From Cryobacterium sp. (GTDB lineage: Bacteria > Actinomycetota > Actinomycetes > Actinomycetales > Microbacteriaceae): a DNA stretch of 64,000 nucleotides. Location: NCBI RefSeq assembly GCF_025463825.1, contig NZ_JAODBG010000119.1, forward strand, positions 62,001 through 126,000, in the 5' to 3' direction. The translations under genes were made by a program, and so were the position numbers. This document shows, in pieces, positions 18,101-26,214 of this stretch; the stretch's first letter is position 1; the number at the start of each line of letters is the position of its first letter. The notes beneath the pieces were generated by a model that saw only the letters and a list, made by a program, of their open reading frames with translations, had not been told where the DNA came from and did not search any database.

Positions 18101-18661
18101 TTATTCCGCCGGCATCACGTAATCGGTGCCCACCACGACGGTCAGGGTCGCGCCGGAGCCGGCGAAGGTGTCCGACAGCTCGACGACCGAGCCGGGGAGC
18201 AACGCCGCCACTCCGCGGGCAACCCCCTCCTGGGTGGCGTCGGCGTAGTAGACCGTCGTCGTCACGACGTCTTCGGAGTCCGCGTTGCTCGTCGCAGCGA
18301 CGGTCCAACCGTTGCCCGTGAGCATCTCCCCCACCGAACGCGCCACGCCGAAGCCGGCGGTGCCATTGAGCACGGTGACGCTGGCGGCGGGGTCGGTCGT
18401 GGGTTCCGCCGCCGGAATCGCCTCTTCCGTAGGCGTCTCGGTCGTGGTGGTCGCCTCGATGCCGGGGAACGTGAAGTTCAGCCGGTTGTTCAGCACCGTC
18501 AGCCCGACCGCGCCGAGCGCGATGAGCACGGCCGTCGCAGCCAGGGCCCACCAGAATGCCACCCACCGACGACCCTTCTTCGCGGGAGCCCGGTGCGCCC
18601 CGACCCGGTCGAGGTGGTGCGGGAGGTCGTCGAAGCGGTCTTTCGGGTAGGAAGGGGGCAT
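18101..18661 (-). CDS. LytR C-terminal domain protein, membrane anchored
   Basis: The 186-aa protein has a basic cytoplasmic start, one transmembrane helix near 33-55, a Thr/Glu-rich linker, and a LytR_C domain from about 95 (VTVLNGTAGFGVARSVGEML ... TLTVVVGTDY). LytR_C domains occur at the end of cell-wall-associated LCP ligases and as separate anchored proteins in Actinobacteria; their ligand is not settled. It lies between DUF3263 and cspA, a common actinobacterial order. Confidence 0.85.
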   Translation of the reverse strand: MPPSYPKDRFDDLPHHLDRVGAHRAPAKKGRRWVAFWWALAATAVLIALGAVGLTVLNNRLNFTFPGIEATTTTETPTEEAIPAAEPTTDPAASVTVLNGTAGFGVARSVGEMLTGNGWTVAATSNADSEDVVTTTVYYADATQEGVARGVAALLPGSVVELSDTFAGSGATLTVVVGTDYVMPAE

Positions 18662-18707
18662 CGTGGGTGTGGTTCGATCCTCGGTTGTCGTGAGCAAGCG
18701 GCGGGTC

Positions 18708-19007
18708 CTACTCGATGGGACGGATGGCTCGACGCGACCGGGCAAGCGACCGGGCGTCACGCATCCGTTGCAGGCGTTTGACCAGCATCGGGTCGTGGGC
18801 CAGGGCAAGTGGGGAGTCGAGCAGGGCACCCAATACCTGATAGTACCGGGCGGCCGAGAGGCCGAACTCGGAGCGGATGGCCTGTTCCTTGGCGCCGGGA
18901 TGCGACCACCACCGCCGTTCGAAGGCGAGCACGGCTTCGTCCCGCTGGCCGAGAGCGCGAGTGGCGCCGTCGTCCCGCTCGCTCTCGTCCTGCCCGCTGG
19001 TCGCCAT
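18708..19007 (-). CDS. DUF3263 protein
   Basis: The 99-aa product contains the DUF3263 core (AFERRWWSHPGAKEQAIRSE ... YYQVLGALLDSPLAL, about 28-70), a small helical, possibly helix-turn-helix-like domain of unknown function found in Actinobacteria. The ATG at 19007 was chosen because a TAAGAT hexamer ends 7 nt upstream, suggesting a leaderless message; an ATG three codons earlier would overlap that hexamer. Confidence 0.8.
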   Translation of the reverse strand: MATSGQDESERDDGATRALGQRDEAVLAFERRWWSHPGAKEQAIRSEFGLSAARYYQVLGALLDSPLALAHDPMLVKRLQRMRDARSLARSRRAIRPIE

Positions 19008-19014
19008 ACGCGTC

Positions 19015-19020
19015 ATCTTA
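19015..19020 (-). promoter_or_regulatory. -10 hexamer of the DUF3263 gene
   Basis: TAAGAT on the minus strand ends 7 nt before the ATG at 19007. Confidence 0.5.
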
Positions 19021-19192
19021 TTTGCCGCGGACTGGGTTTTCGCTGACCGACGCCGCCTGTCGCGGGTCCGTGGCCGCCGCGTGAACGTGGGAGTCGGCTG
19101 GGCAGTGGCGCAATCGGGAATTCCGGGCGGGCCCGGCGAGTTTAGGCTGGAGGCAGTCGCCTGCCGCACGAGACGCATCGAAAGGACGCACC

Positions 19193-19594
19193 ATGGACTA
19201 TGAGGTCACCAAGTCTGACGCCGAATGGAAGGCCGAGCTTTCCGCAGAGCAGTATGCAGTGCTGCGCGGCGCGGCCACGGAACGTGCCTGGACCGGCGAG
19301 CTCCTCGACGAGGGCCGGGCCGGCGTATACACCTGCGGCGCCTGTAACGCCGAGCTGTTCAAGAGCGGCACGAAGTTCGACTCCGGCTGCGGCTGGCCGA
19401 GCTTCTATGAATCGGTACGCCCCGAGGCGGTCGAACTCCTCGAGGACCGGTCGCTCGGTGTCCTGCGCACCGAGGTGCGCTGCGCTGCGTGCGGGTCGCA
19501 CCTGGGCCACGTGTTCGACGACGGCTTCGGCACGCCTACCGGCGACCGCTACTGCATGAACTCGATCTCGCTGAACTTCACGCCGGGCGAGTAA
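19193..19594 (+). CDS. msrB: Peptide methionine-(R)-S-oxide reductase MsrB
   Basis: The 133-aa enzyme reduces methionine-R-sulfoxide in oxidised proteins. Zinc ligands are present as two CxxC pairs (C48/C51 and C97/C100); the catalytic Cys is C121 in RYCMNS, with the family motif SGCGWPSF near 64-71. AAGGA lies 7 nt before the ATG. Full length. Confidence 0.96.
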   Translation: MDYEVTKSDAEWKAELSAEQYAVLRGAATERAWTGELLDEGRAGVYTCGACNAELFKSGTKFDSGCGWPSFYESVRPEAVELLEDRSLGVLRTEVRCAACGSHLGHVFDDGFGTPTGDRYCMNSISLNFTPGE

Positions 19595-19605
19595 CTGCGT
19601 CAACT

Positions 19606-19663
19606 GTTCCCCATGCGGACAATTGCACCCGGCACGCCGGGCGCAAAAGTCCGCATGGGGAAC
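19606..19663. terminator. Long inverted repeat between msrB and the SDR remnant
   Basis: A perfect 15-bp inverted repeat (GTTCCCCATGCGGAC and complement) encloses a smaller CCCGG/CCGGG hairpin. It lies between converging genes and probably acts as a two-way terminator, although neither side has a T tract. Confidence 0.5.
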
Positions 19664-19681
19664 GTTTGGGTGGGCGCACCC

Positions 19682-20631
19682 TCAGGCGAAGGCGTTCACT
19701 CCGGTGAGCCCGGCGGACAGCGTCCAGAGGCGAGCCGCCGCATCCGGGTCGATCGGGTGTGGGTTCACGCCGCGCAGCCGGGCGGCGGCGCTGCCGGGCA
19801 CCGTGGGTTCGGCGATGTCGCAGTCCTCGCAGTAGACCCCGCCCATTCCGTCCAGCTGCGGTGACGTGGCCGCCCAGACGGACGTGGCGGCGCCCTCAGC
19901 AGGGGACTTGAACTGTTCGTTGACCTCGCCCTCCTCGGTCATCCACCCGGCGGCGATCATCTCCTCGCGGGGCAGGTGACGTTGCAATTCGGTCATGATG
20001 CCACCGGGATGCACGGCGAACGCGCGCACACCGTGATCGGCACCGCGGGCGTCCAGTTGCACCGCGAAGAGGCTGTTGGCGGTCTTGGCCTGCCCGTACG
20101 CCAGCCATTTGTCGTAGCCGCTGGTGAAGTTCGGGTCATCGAAGCGGATGCCGCTGAGCTTGTGCCCCGTGGACGACAGCGCAACGACCCGGGCACCGCT
20201 GCCGGCCGTGAGGGCGCGCCAGAGCAGGTTGGTGAGCACGTAATGGCCGAGGTGGTTGGTCGCGAACTGGGATTCCCAGCCATCACCGACCAGGGCCTGG
20301 GGGGCGGCCATGATGGCCGCATTGTTGATCAGGATGTCGAGGCCGCGCCCGGTGGCCAGGAAGTGCTCGGCGAAGGCGCGCACACTGACCAGATCGGCCA
20401 GGTCGAGGGTCTGGACCTCCACCGACTCCAGGCCGCCTCGGGGCGCCGGGCCGGCACGATCACCTGGGCGCCGGCGCCGGCCAACGCCGCGACCGTCTCG
20501 ATGCCGAGGCCGGAGTAGCCGCCGGTGACGATGGCGGTCCGTCCCGTCAGGTCGATGCCAGCGAGCACCTCGGTGGCGGTGGACCGTGCGGTGAATCCGG
20601 AGGACAGGGCGTGCTGGGCTGTGGTGGTCAT
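19682..20631 (-). pseudogene. Short-chain dehydrogenase, disrupted by a small deletion
   Basis: The N-terminal 67 residues (start at 20631; GRTAIVTGGYSGLGIETVA, the Rossmann nucleotide motif) and the C-terminal part (VEVQTLDLADLVSVR, LDILINNAA, YGQAKTANSLF with the catalytic Y-x-x-x-K) lie in different frames. The break is near 20425-20440, where several residues expected between PARRPEAA and LESVEV are missing. The joined product would be about 310 aa, usual for this SDR group. A non-multiple-of-three deletion, rather than one miscalled base, best explains it. Confidence 0.75.
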
Positions 20632-20751
20632 CGTTCCAACGTACGCTCGGCGCCGCCGGCTCCGGTCAGAAGGCGAGCGCGACGATGATCACCAGAAGCG
20701 GCAGTCCCGCCTCCGCAACGCCGCTTTTCCTTCCAAGGCGCGCGGCGAGTT
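20632..20751. other. Short gap with a possible gene remnant
   Basis: On the minus strand one frame reads AARLGRKSGVAEAG followed by a hydrophobic LPLLVIIVALAF and a stop at 20666. It could be the tail of a lost membrane protein; evidence is slight. Confidence 0.2.
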
Positions 20752-21198
20752 CTAGGCCGGGGCCATCCGGTCGTCCGGGCCGATCGCCCGCACGACCCTG
20801 GCCGGGTTGCCGGCGGCTATGACGCCCGGCGGCACATCGCGGGTGACCACCGATCCGGCGCCGATGATGCTGCCCGCGCCGATGGTGACTCCTGGGCAGA
20901 CCACGACGTTGCCGCCCAGCCACACGTCGTCTTCGATCACCACCGGGGACACCCGCTCGTAACTCGCGCGGCGCTCCTCGACATCGAGGGCATGGCTGGG
21001 GGTGTACAGGCGGGCGCTGGGGCCCACGAGCACATTCGCACCGACGGTGATCTCGCCGCCACCCAGGGTGAGGAAGTCGGCGTTGATGAAGGTGTTGGCG
21101 CCGACGTGCAGCCGGGAGCCGTAGTCCAGGTACATCGGCGGCCGAAAATCGACCCCCTCGCCGACGCTGCCGAGCAGGTCGACGAAGAGGCGCCAGCG
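20752..21198 (-). pseudogene. Sugar O-acetyltransferase missing its N-terminal domain
   Basis: The frame encodes the left-handed beta-helix of maltose/galactoside acetyltransferases: LLGSVGEGVDFRPPMYLDYG, GANTFINADF, HALDVEERR, IEDDVWLGGNVVVCPGVTIG, and the end GNPARVVRAIG. Homology begins near 21198, but the about 50-residue N-terminal maltose-acetyltransferase region is absent because the ClC gene's ribosome site and start lie there. No start codon with a ribosome site serves the remainder; the first ATG (21135) is inside the conserved part. It is probably a dead remnant. Confidence 0.65.
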
Positions 21199-21240
21199 TG
21201 GGCTGCATCCCGCCCCATCCGGACCGAAGAGGACCGCGAC

Positions 21241-22608
21241 ATGCCCGCGAACCCCGGTCCGCCGGCGCCCGCCGCCCCGGCCCCCGGCCCCGTCGTGGTG
21301 ATCCGTTCGCGCGGGTACCTGCGACTTCTGGTTCTGGCCGGTCTAATCGGTGTGCCCGTGTCGGCAGTCGCGTACGGTCTCCTGGCCCTGGTCGACCGGT
21401 TGCAGAACTACCTGTACGACCGGCTGCCCGTTCTGCTGGGATTCGGCGACGCCCCGCTGTGGTGGCCGCTGCCGTTGCCCGTAGCGGCCGGGTTCTTGGT
21501 CGCCCTGTGCATCCGGCACCTGCCGGGCACCGGCGGACATCCGCCATCGGAGGGCTTCAAGGCGGGCGGCGTCCCGAACCCCGTCGACCTGCCCGGCGTG
21601 GCCCTGGCAGCGCTCGCGACACTGGCCCTGGGCGCGATCCTCGACCCCGAGGCCCCGCTCATCGCCCTCGGCGCGGGCCTGGGCGCCCTCGCGATCCGTC
21701 TGATCAGGAAGGACTCGCCGCCCACCGCGGTGGCCGTGATCGCCTCGGCCGGAAGCTTCGCCGCGGTGAGCACCCTGCTCGGTTCTCCCCTGCTCGGCGC
21801 GTTCCTGCTAATGGAGGCCTCCGGGCTGGGCGGCGCGATGCTCGGCGTCGGCCTGCTCCCCGGCCTGCTGGCGGCGGGCATCGGCTCCCTCGTCTTCGTG
21901 GGCCTGGATTCCTGGACCGGGCTCGGCACATTCTCGCTGGCGATCCCCGACCTGCCGGCCTTCAGCACGTCCACGCTGACCATGTTCGGATGGGCACTGC
22001 TGCTCGGAGCGGCGTGCCCGCTCCTGGCTTGGGGCATCCGAGCGGGGGCCCTTCTGGTGCGCCCCGCCGTGCATGCGCAGCGGCTCGGCGTGATGCCCGC
22101 GCTCGGCGCCGCAATTGCCGCCCTGGCCATTGGTGACGGGGTGGTCACCGGCCAGGACGCCACCGACGTGCTCTTCTCGGGCCAGTCGGCCCTCCCCGCA
22201 TTGATCAGCGACGGCGCGGCCTGGCCGGTGGGCGCCGTAGCCCTGCTCGTGGCCTGCAAGGCGCTGGCATACGCATTGTCGCTGGGCGCGTTCCGCGGCT
22301 GGCCGGTTTTCCCCGCCATCTTCCTCGGTGCCGCCATGGGGGTCGCGGCCTCGCACCTGCCCGGGATGGCGCTGGTGCCCGCCGTGGGTGTCGGCATCGG
22401 CGCGATGTGCGTCTCGATGCTGCGCCTGCCGCTCACCAGCGTGTTGTTGGCGACGGTGCTGCTCAGCAGCGACGCCGTCGCGGTGACGCCGCTGGTGATC
22501 GTGGCGGTCGTGGTGGCGCATGTGGTGACCGGCCGGTTGCCCGAGCCGCCCGGTCGGCGGCTCAGCTGGCGGCTGACCCGGCCGGCACCGGGTACCGCGG
22601 TCACGTGA
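21241..22608 (+). CDS. Divergent ClC-family chloride channel/transporter
   Basis: The 455-aa integral membrane protein has 10 or more hydrophobic segments and ClC signatures in altered form: PGTGGHPP near 95 in place of G-S-G-I-P, DPEAPLIALG near 140 in place of G-R/K-E-G-P (the gating Glu is kept), and FRGWPVFPAIFLG near 345 for G-x-F-x-P. Family members move Cl- or other anions, some by H+ exchange; the substrate here is uncertain. GAGGA lies 8 nt before the ATG at 21241. It is flanked by broken genes but is itself intact. Confidence 0.8.
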   Translation: MPANPGPPAPAAPAPGPVVVIRSRGYLRLLVLAGLIGVPVSAVAYGLLALVDRLQNYLYDRLPVLLGFGDAPLWWPLPLPVAAGFLVALCIRHLPGTGGHPPSEGFKAGGVPNPVDLPGVALAALATLALGAILDPEAPLIALGAGLGALAIRLIRKDSPPTAVAVIASAGSFAAVSTLLGSPLLGAFLLMEASGLGGAMLGVGLLPGLLAAGIGSLVFVGLDSWTGLGTFSLAIPDLPAFSTSTLTMFGWALLLGAACPLLAWGIRAGALLVRPAVHAQRLGVMPALGAAIAALAIGDGVVTGQDATDVLFSGQSALPALISDGAAWPVGAVALLVACKALAYALSLGAFRGWPVFPAIFLGAAMGVAASHLPGMALVPAVGVGIGAMCVSMLRLPLTSVLLATVLLSSDAVAVTPLVIVAVVVAHVVTGRLPEPPGRRLSWRLTRPAPGTAVT

Positions 22609-22614
22609 GCGGGG

Positions 22615-23126
22615 TCAGCCCCTGGTCTCCCAGAAGCCGGTGTGCACCTGGGCGGCTTCCTCAACCAGCGCGGGACCCGCCACGCTCACGGGGGTGCCGC
22701 CGCGCGCGAAGACCTCCCGCAGGGCAGGTCCATGGTGGGCGCGCCATCCTGGGCCGGCACCATGCGGGCGAGGTCCTCTTCCGGCAGGCCGTAGACGACC
22801 CGGCCGATGCCGGCCCAGTAGATGGCGCCCGAGCACATGGCGCACGGTTCGGTGCTCGTGTACAGGGTGCTCACGCTCAGCTGCTGCCTTGACAATCGGA
22901 CGCCGGCCCGGCGAACGAGGATCAGCTCGGCGTGGCCCGTCGGATCGCCGGTCGTGACGACGCTGTTCTCGGCGGTGAGCACCGTGCCGTCGCCGGCGAC
23001 AAGGATGGCCCCGAACGGATGGTTGCCCCGCCGCCGGGATTCTCGGGCCACCTCGATGGCGTGCCCGAGGTGCACGACGTCCGCGCTCGACACCGTGGTC
23101 CGGTCGGCAGGCTCCTCAGCGGCCAT
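22615..23126 (-). pseudogene. Nucleoside deaminase with a one-base frameshift
   Basis: The frame from ATG 23126 (GGAGAG upstream) encodes a cytidine/guanine-deaminase-like domain with HAE (TGHAELILV) and PCxxC (EPCAMCSGA) zinc motifs. At about 22720, after MDLPC, the frame is lost; the conserved remainder (REVFARGGTPVSVAGPALVE...) continues in the next frame to a stop at 22615. Adding one base restores about 171 residues, the normal length. Either a recent mutation or a sequencing error. Confidence 0.75.
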
Positions 23127-23179
23127 CAGCTCTCCTCGGCTTCGTGTCTGGTCAACGCTGCCGGGCAGCACACCGCCTG

Positions 23180-23476
23180 TCAACCGGGAGACCGAAGCGA
23201 CGTGCTCTCGACGGTCTCTGCGAGCCGCACCGTGGGATTGCGCAGCATGGCCGAGGCCGGACCGGCCCACAGGTCCTGGAGCGCGGTTTTCATCCGGGCC
23301 GCTTCCGGGCGGTCATCGAAATCCAGGTCCATCCAGACGGTGTCCGGGTCGGCGTCCGTGCGGAGAACTCCGAAGGCCGTGACGCCGGCGGCCGCACGAC
23401 CCAGCGGATCCGCGTCGAACAGGTGCTTCCACTCGTCGTAGTTCCCGACGGAGTGCTCGATGTGCAGGGTGAACAC
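23180..23476 (-). CDS. Small conserved protein, possible ferredoxin-like barrel
   Basis: A 98-aa protein (FTLHIEHSVGNYDEWKHLFD...) with the alternating beta/alpha pattern and W/D-rich core of small dimeric alpha-beta-barrel proteins that include cyclase-like and monooxygenase-like families. No catalytic residues can be assigned. The start is a GTG at 23476 without a strong ribosome site. Confidence 0.6.
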   Translation of the reverse strand: MFTLHIEHSVGNYDEWKHLFDADPLGRAAAGVTAFGVLRTDADPDTVWMDLDFDDRPEAARMKTALQDLWAGPASAMLRNPTVRLAETVESTSLRSPG

Positions 23477-23602
23477 GGCGTTCTCGATTCCGCCGACGCG
23501 CGGCGCACCGGCACGCGGTCAGCGCAGTCCGACGCCACCGATCTGCGCGTCCGGCGCGGCCACGCTTCGATGCTCCCGAGGTGCCTCGAAGCGGAATATC
23601 GG

Positions 23603-23675
23603 GGCCGGCCACGGGACTTGAACCCGTAACCCCCACTTTACAAGAGTGGTGCGCTACCAATTGCGCCAGGCCGGC
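23603..23675 (-). tRNA. tRNA-Thr (anticodon TGT)
   Basis: The minus strand folds into a full cloverleaf: acceptor GCCGGCC/GGCCGGC, D arm with GGTAGCGC, anticodon stem CCACT/AGTGG with loop CTTGTAA, and T arm ACGGGTTCAAGTCCCGT. The anticodon TGT reads ACA. CCA is not encoded, and the discriminator position would be C, which is uncommon. Confidence 0.93.
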
Positions 23676-23777
23676 ATGAGGCAGACGAACCGCCTCGAGC
23701 ATTCATCCTAAATCACCCGGGCGTCCCGCCGGGACGAAATCTCCACAGCTGCCGGGGCGGCCGGCGCCGAAGTGACG

Positions 23778-24680
23778 CTAGCCGACGGGCGTGGGGGTGG
23801 CGGTGGAGTACGTCTCACTCGCGGCCTGCAGCACGAATGCCGCGAATTCCTTGGGGTCGTCGAGCGCGCCCACGTACTGCTTCCCGTTCACGAGCACCGT
23901 CGGGGTACCGGTGATCGCCTTGAGCGACGAGTTCGGGATGGGACCGCTGAGGGCCCGGTCCGTGGCCGACTTCACCCAGGACCGGTAGGTGGTCTCGTCG
24001 ATGCACTCGTTGATCGAGGCCAGTTCCGTGGACACGCCGGCGTCCTTCACCAGGGCCTTGAGCTCGTCGTCGCTGAGTCCGGCCGTGCCCTCGACGGGCT
24101 GGTCCTCGAACAGGGCCGAGTTGACGGCGAAGAAGTCGTCCGGCGACCAGTTCGCCACGCAGGCTGCCGCGTTGGCGGCGCGCAGGGAGTACTGGGTTCC
24201 CGCCGATTTGCTGGTCAGGATGGAGATCGGGTGGATCTCCAGGGTCGCGGCGCCCGATTCGACCCACTGGGACATCTGGTCGCTGTTGGTGGTTTCGAAA
24301 ATGCCGCAGAACGGGCACAGATAGTCGAGGTAGACGCGGATGTCGGCGACAGTGCCGGATGCGTCCGGGGCGGACGGCACCAGGTCGTCGTCGGGTTGCA
24401 GCGCGGGGGTGGTGACTGCGGCGAGGCCCGTGCCGAGGAGCAGGCCGTCACTGGCCATGTTCTTGGGGCCGGGGCCCGCGGGCTGCACGGAATTCACGAT
24501 GATCAGGACGATCGCGGTGACGGCGGCGACGGCGAGGACCGCGATGCCACCCTGCAGGAAGACCCGGTTGCGGCGATCGCGTTTTTTCTGCTGAACCCGA
24601 AGCTTTGCGGCCTTGGTGCGTGCGGCGTCACGTCGCTTGTTCTTCGCGGGACGGGAGTCGCCTGGGCCGCCAATTGTCAT
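23778..24680 (-). CDS. Membrane-anchored DsbA-like thioredoxin-fold protein
   Basis: The 300-aa protein has a very basic start, a transmembrane helix near 41-63, and an exported thioredoxin-fold domain from about 110 with active-site CPFC (YLDYLCPFCGIFE) and the cis-Pro loop TGTPTVLVNG near 262-271. This is the actinobacterial DsbA/DSBA-like oxidoreductase group that makes or reshuffles disulfides in exported proteins. The ATG at 24680 precedes the basic anchor. Confidence 0.9.
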   Translation of the reverse strand: MTIGGPGDSRPAKNKRRDAARTKAAKLRVQQKKRDRRNRVFLQGGIAVLAVAAVTAIVLIIVNSVQPAGPGPKNMASDGLLLGTGLAAVTTPALQPDDDLVPSAPDASGTVADIRVYLDYLCPFCGIFETTNSDQMSQWVESGAATLEIHPISILTSKSAGTQYSLRAANAAACVANWSPDDFFAVNSALFEDQPVEGTAGLSDDELKALVKDAGVSTELASINECIDETTYRSWVKSATDRALSGPIPNSSLKAITGTPTVLVNGKQYVGALDDPKEFAAFVLQAASETYSTATPTPVG

Positions 24681-24961
24681 GGATGTTCGCTCCGAGTTGA
24701 GGGTGCGCTCGCGGAAGTACGCGCTAGCACTCAGAATATTAGGACTCCAGTCTGGGAAATGACCAACCGGCGGCGCACAGCCTGCTCGCTGCCGGTTCAC
24801 CGGCCGCCCACTGCCGCCCGCCGTCCCGGTGCAGCGCTTCCACATCCGCGCCGTGCCATACTAGGAAGGTCTTGCGCTGGTGCTACGTCAGCCGGACAGA
24901 TAAATCCCATCACAACGGATCGTCCGGCACGTACCTGCCGGTGAAGGAGAATAACGAAATA
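24681..24961. other. Divergent promoter region
   Basis: The 281 bp between the DsbA-like and ATPase genes must hold both promoters. AGGAG lies 12 nt before the ATPase ATG, a long spacing. I find no clear operator. Confidence 0.35.
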
Positions 24962-26059
24962 ATGGCTTCAGTAACCTTTGACAAGGCCACCCGTCTGTAC
25001 CCGGGTTCCACCCGCCCCGCAGTCGATCACCTCGACCTTTCGGTCGCCGATGGTGAATTTCTCGTCTTGGTCGGCCCGTCCGGCTGTGGAAAGTCCACCT
25101 CACTGCGCATGCTCGCCGGCCTCGAAGAGGTCAACGACGGCGACATCTTCATTGGTGAGCGCAACGTCACCGACGTTCCCCCGAAGGACCGTGACATCGC
25201 CATGGTCTTCCAGAACTACGCCCTGTACCCTCACATGACCGTCGCCGAGAACATGGGCTTCGCGCTCAAGATCGCCGGCGTCAACAAGGACGAGCGCGCC
25301 ACCCGCGTTCTCGAAGCCGCCAAGCTGCTCGACCTCGAGCCCTACCTCAGCCGCAAGCCGAAGGCCCTCTCCGGTGGCCAGCGTCAGCGTGTTGCCATGG
25401 GTCGCGCCATCGTGCGTCAGCCCCAGGTGTTCCTCATGGATGAGCCGCTGTCGAACCTCGACGCCAAGCTGCGCGTTCAGACCCGCACGCAGATCGCGTC
25501 GCTGCAGCGTCGCCTGGGCGTTACCACCGTCTACGTCACCCACGACCAGACCGAGGCGCTCACCATGGGTGACCGCATCGCCGTGCTCAAGGATGGCGTC
25601 CTCCAGCAGGTCGGCACCCCCCGCGACCTGTACGCCAAGCCGAACAACGTCTTCGTTGCCGGCTTCATCGGCAGCCCGGCCATGAACCTGTTCCTGGCCG
25701 ACACCGTCGATGGTGGCATCAAGTTCGGCACCGCGACGGTCCCCGTGGCCCGCGACACCCTCGCCGGCTCCACCGGCGCGAAGGTCACCATCGGCGTTCG
25801 CCCCGAGGACATCCACCTCGCCACCGCGCAGGGTGAGGGCCTCGCGGTCGAAGTCGACCTGGTCGAGGAGCTCGGCGCTGACGGTTACCTGTACGGTCAC
25901 TCCACCGTCGAGGGCAAGCGCACCGACATCGTCGCCCGCGTCGATGGCCGCTCGCACCCGTCGGCCGGCGACACGGTCTACCTGACCCCGACGCCGAACC
26001 ACCTGCACGTGTTCGACGCCGAGTCCGGCGCCCGTCTCGGCGGCGCCGTCAGCGACTAA
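24962..26059 (+). CDS. Multi-sugar ABC importer ATPase, MsiK/UgpC type
   Basis: The 365-aa ATPase has Walker [10 protein letters not shown] (36-44), signature LSGGQRQRVAMGR, Walker B FLMDEPLSNLDA, the switch His in YVTHDQTEALTM, and a C-terminal TOBE-type regulatory domain. It stands alone without permeases or a binding protein, like MsiK in Streptomyces, which energises several carbohydrate importers. That sharing is an inference here. Codon use is strongly biased, which fits high expression. Confidence 0.92.
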   Translation: MASVTFDKATRLYPGSTRPAVDHLDLSVADGEFLVLVGPSGCGKSTSLRMLAGLEEVNDGDIFIGERNVTDVPPKDRDIAMVFQNYALYPHMTVAENMGFALKIAGVNKDERATRVLEAAKLLDLEPYLSRKPKALSGGQRQRVAMGRAIVRQPQVFLMDEPLSNLDAKLRVQTRTQIASLQRRLGVTTVYVTHDQTEALTMGDRIAVLKDGVLQQVGTPRDLYAKPNNVFVAGFIGSPAMNLFLADTVDGGIKFGTATVPVARDTLAGSTGAKVTIGVRPEDIHLATAQGEGLAVEVDLVEELGADGYLYGHSTVEGKRTDIVARVDGRSHPSAGDTVYLTPTPNHLHVFDAESGARLGGAVSD

Positions 26060-26067
26060 GCAGTACC

Positions 26068-26108
26068 CGACAAACTCGACCGCCGGCAGTTACGGCGGTC
26101 GAGTTTGT
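26068..26108 (+). terminator. Strong terminator after the ABC ATPase
   Basis: A perfect 16-bp stem (GACAAACTCGACCGCC and complement, 9-nt loop) starts 8 nt after the stop codon. The T residues fall within the stem end. Confidence 0.8.
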
Positions 26109-26214
26109 CATATCCCCGACCGGTTCCCCCTCCGGTCCCGTTCCGCGCCGCCGAGCCCCTTGTGGCCGGGGCACCCTGTGGCCCACCCGGGTCTTCTCGA
26201 TAGTTAGGCTCCTC

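Noticed and set aside
19682-23675. Prophage or integrative element at tRNA-Thr
   Set aside because: No integrase, phage gene or repeat of the tRNA 3' end was found.
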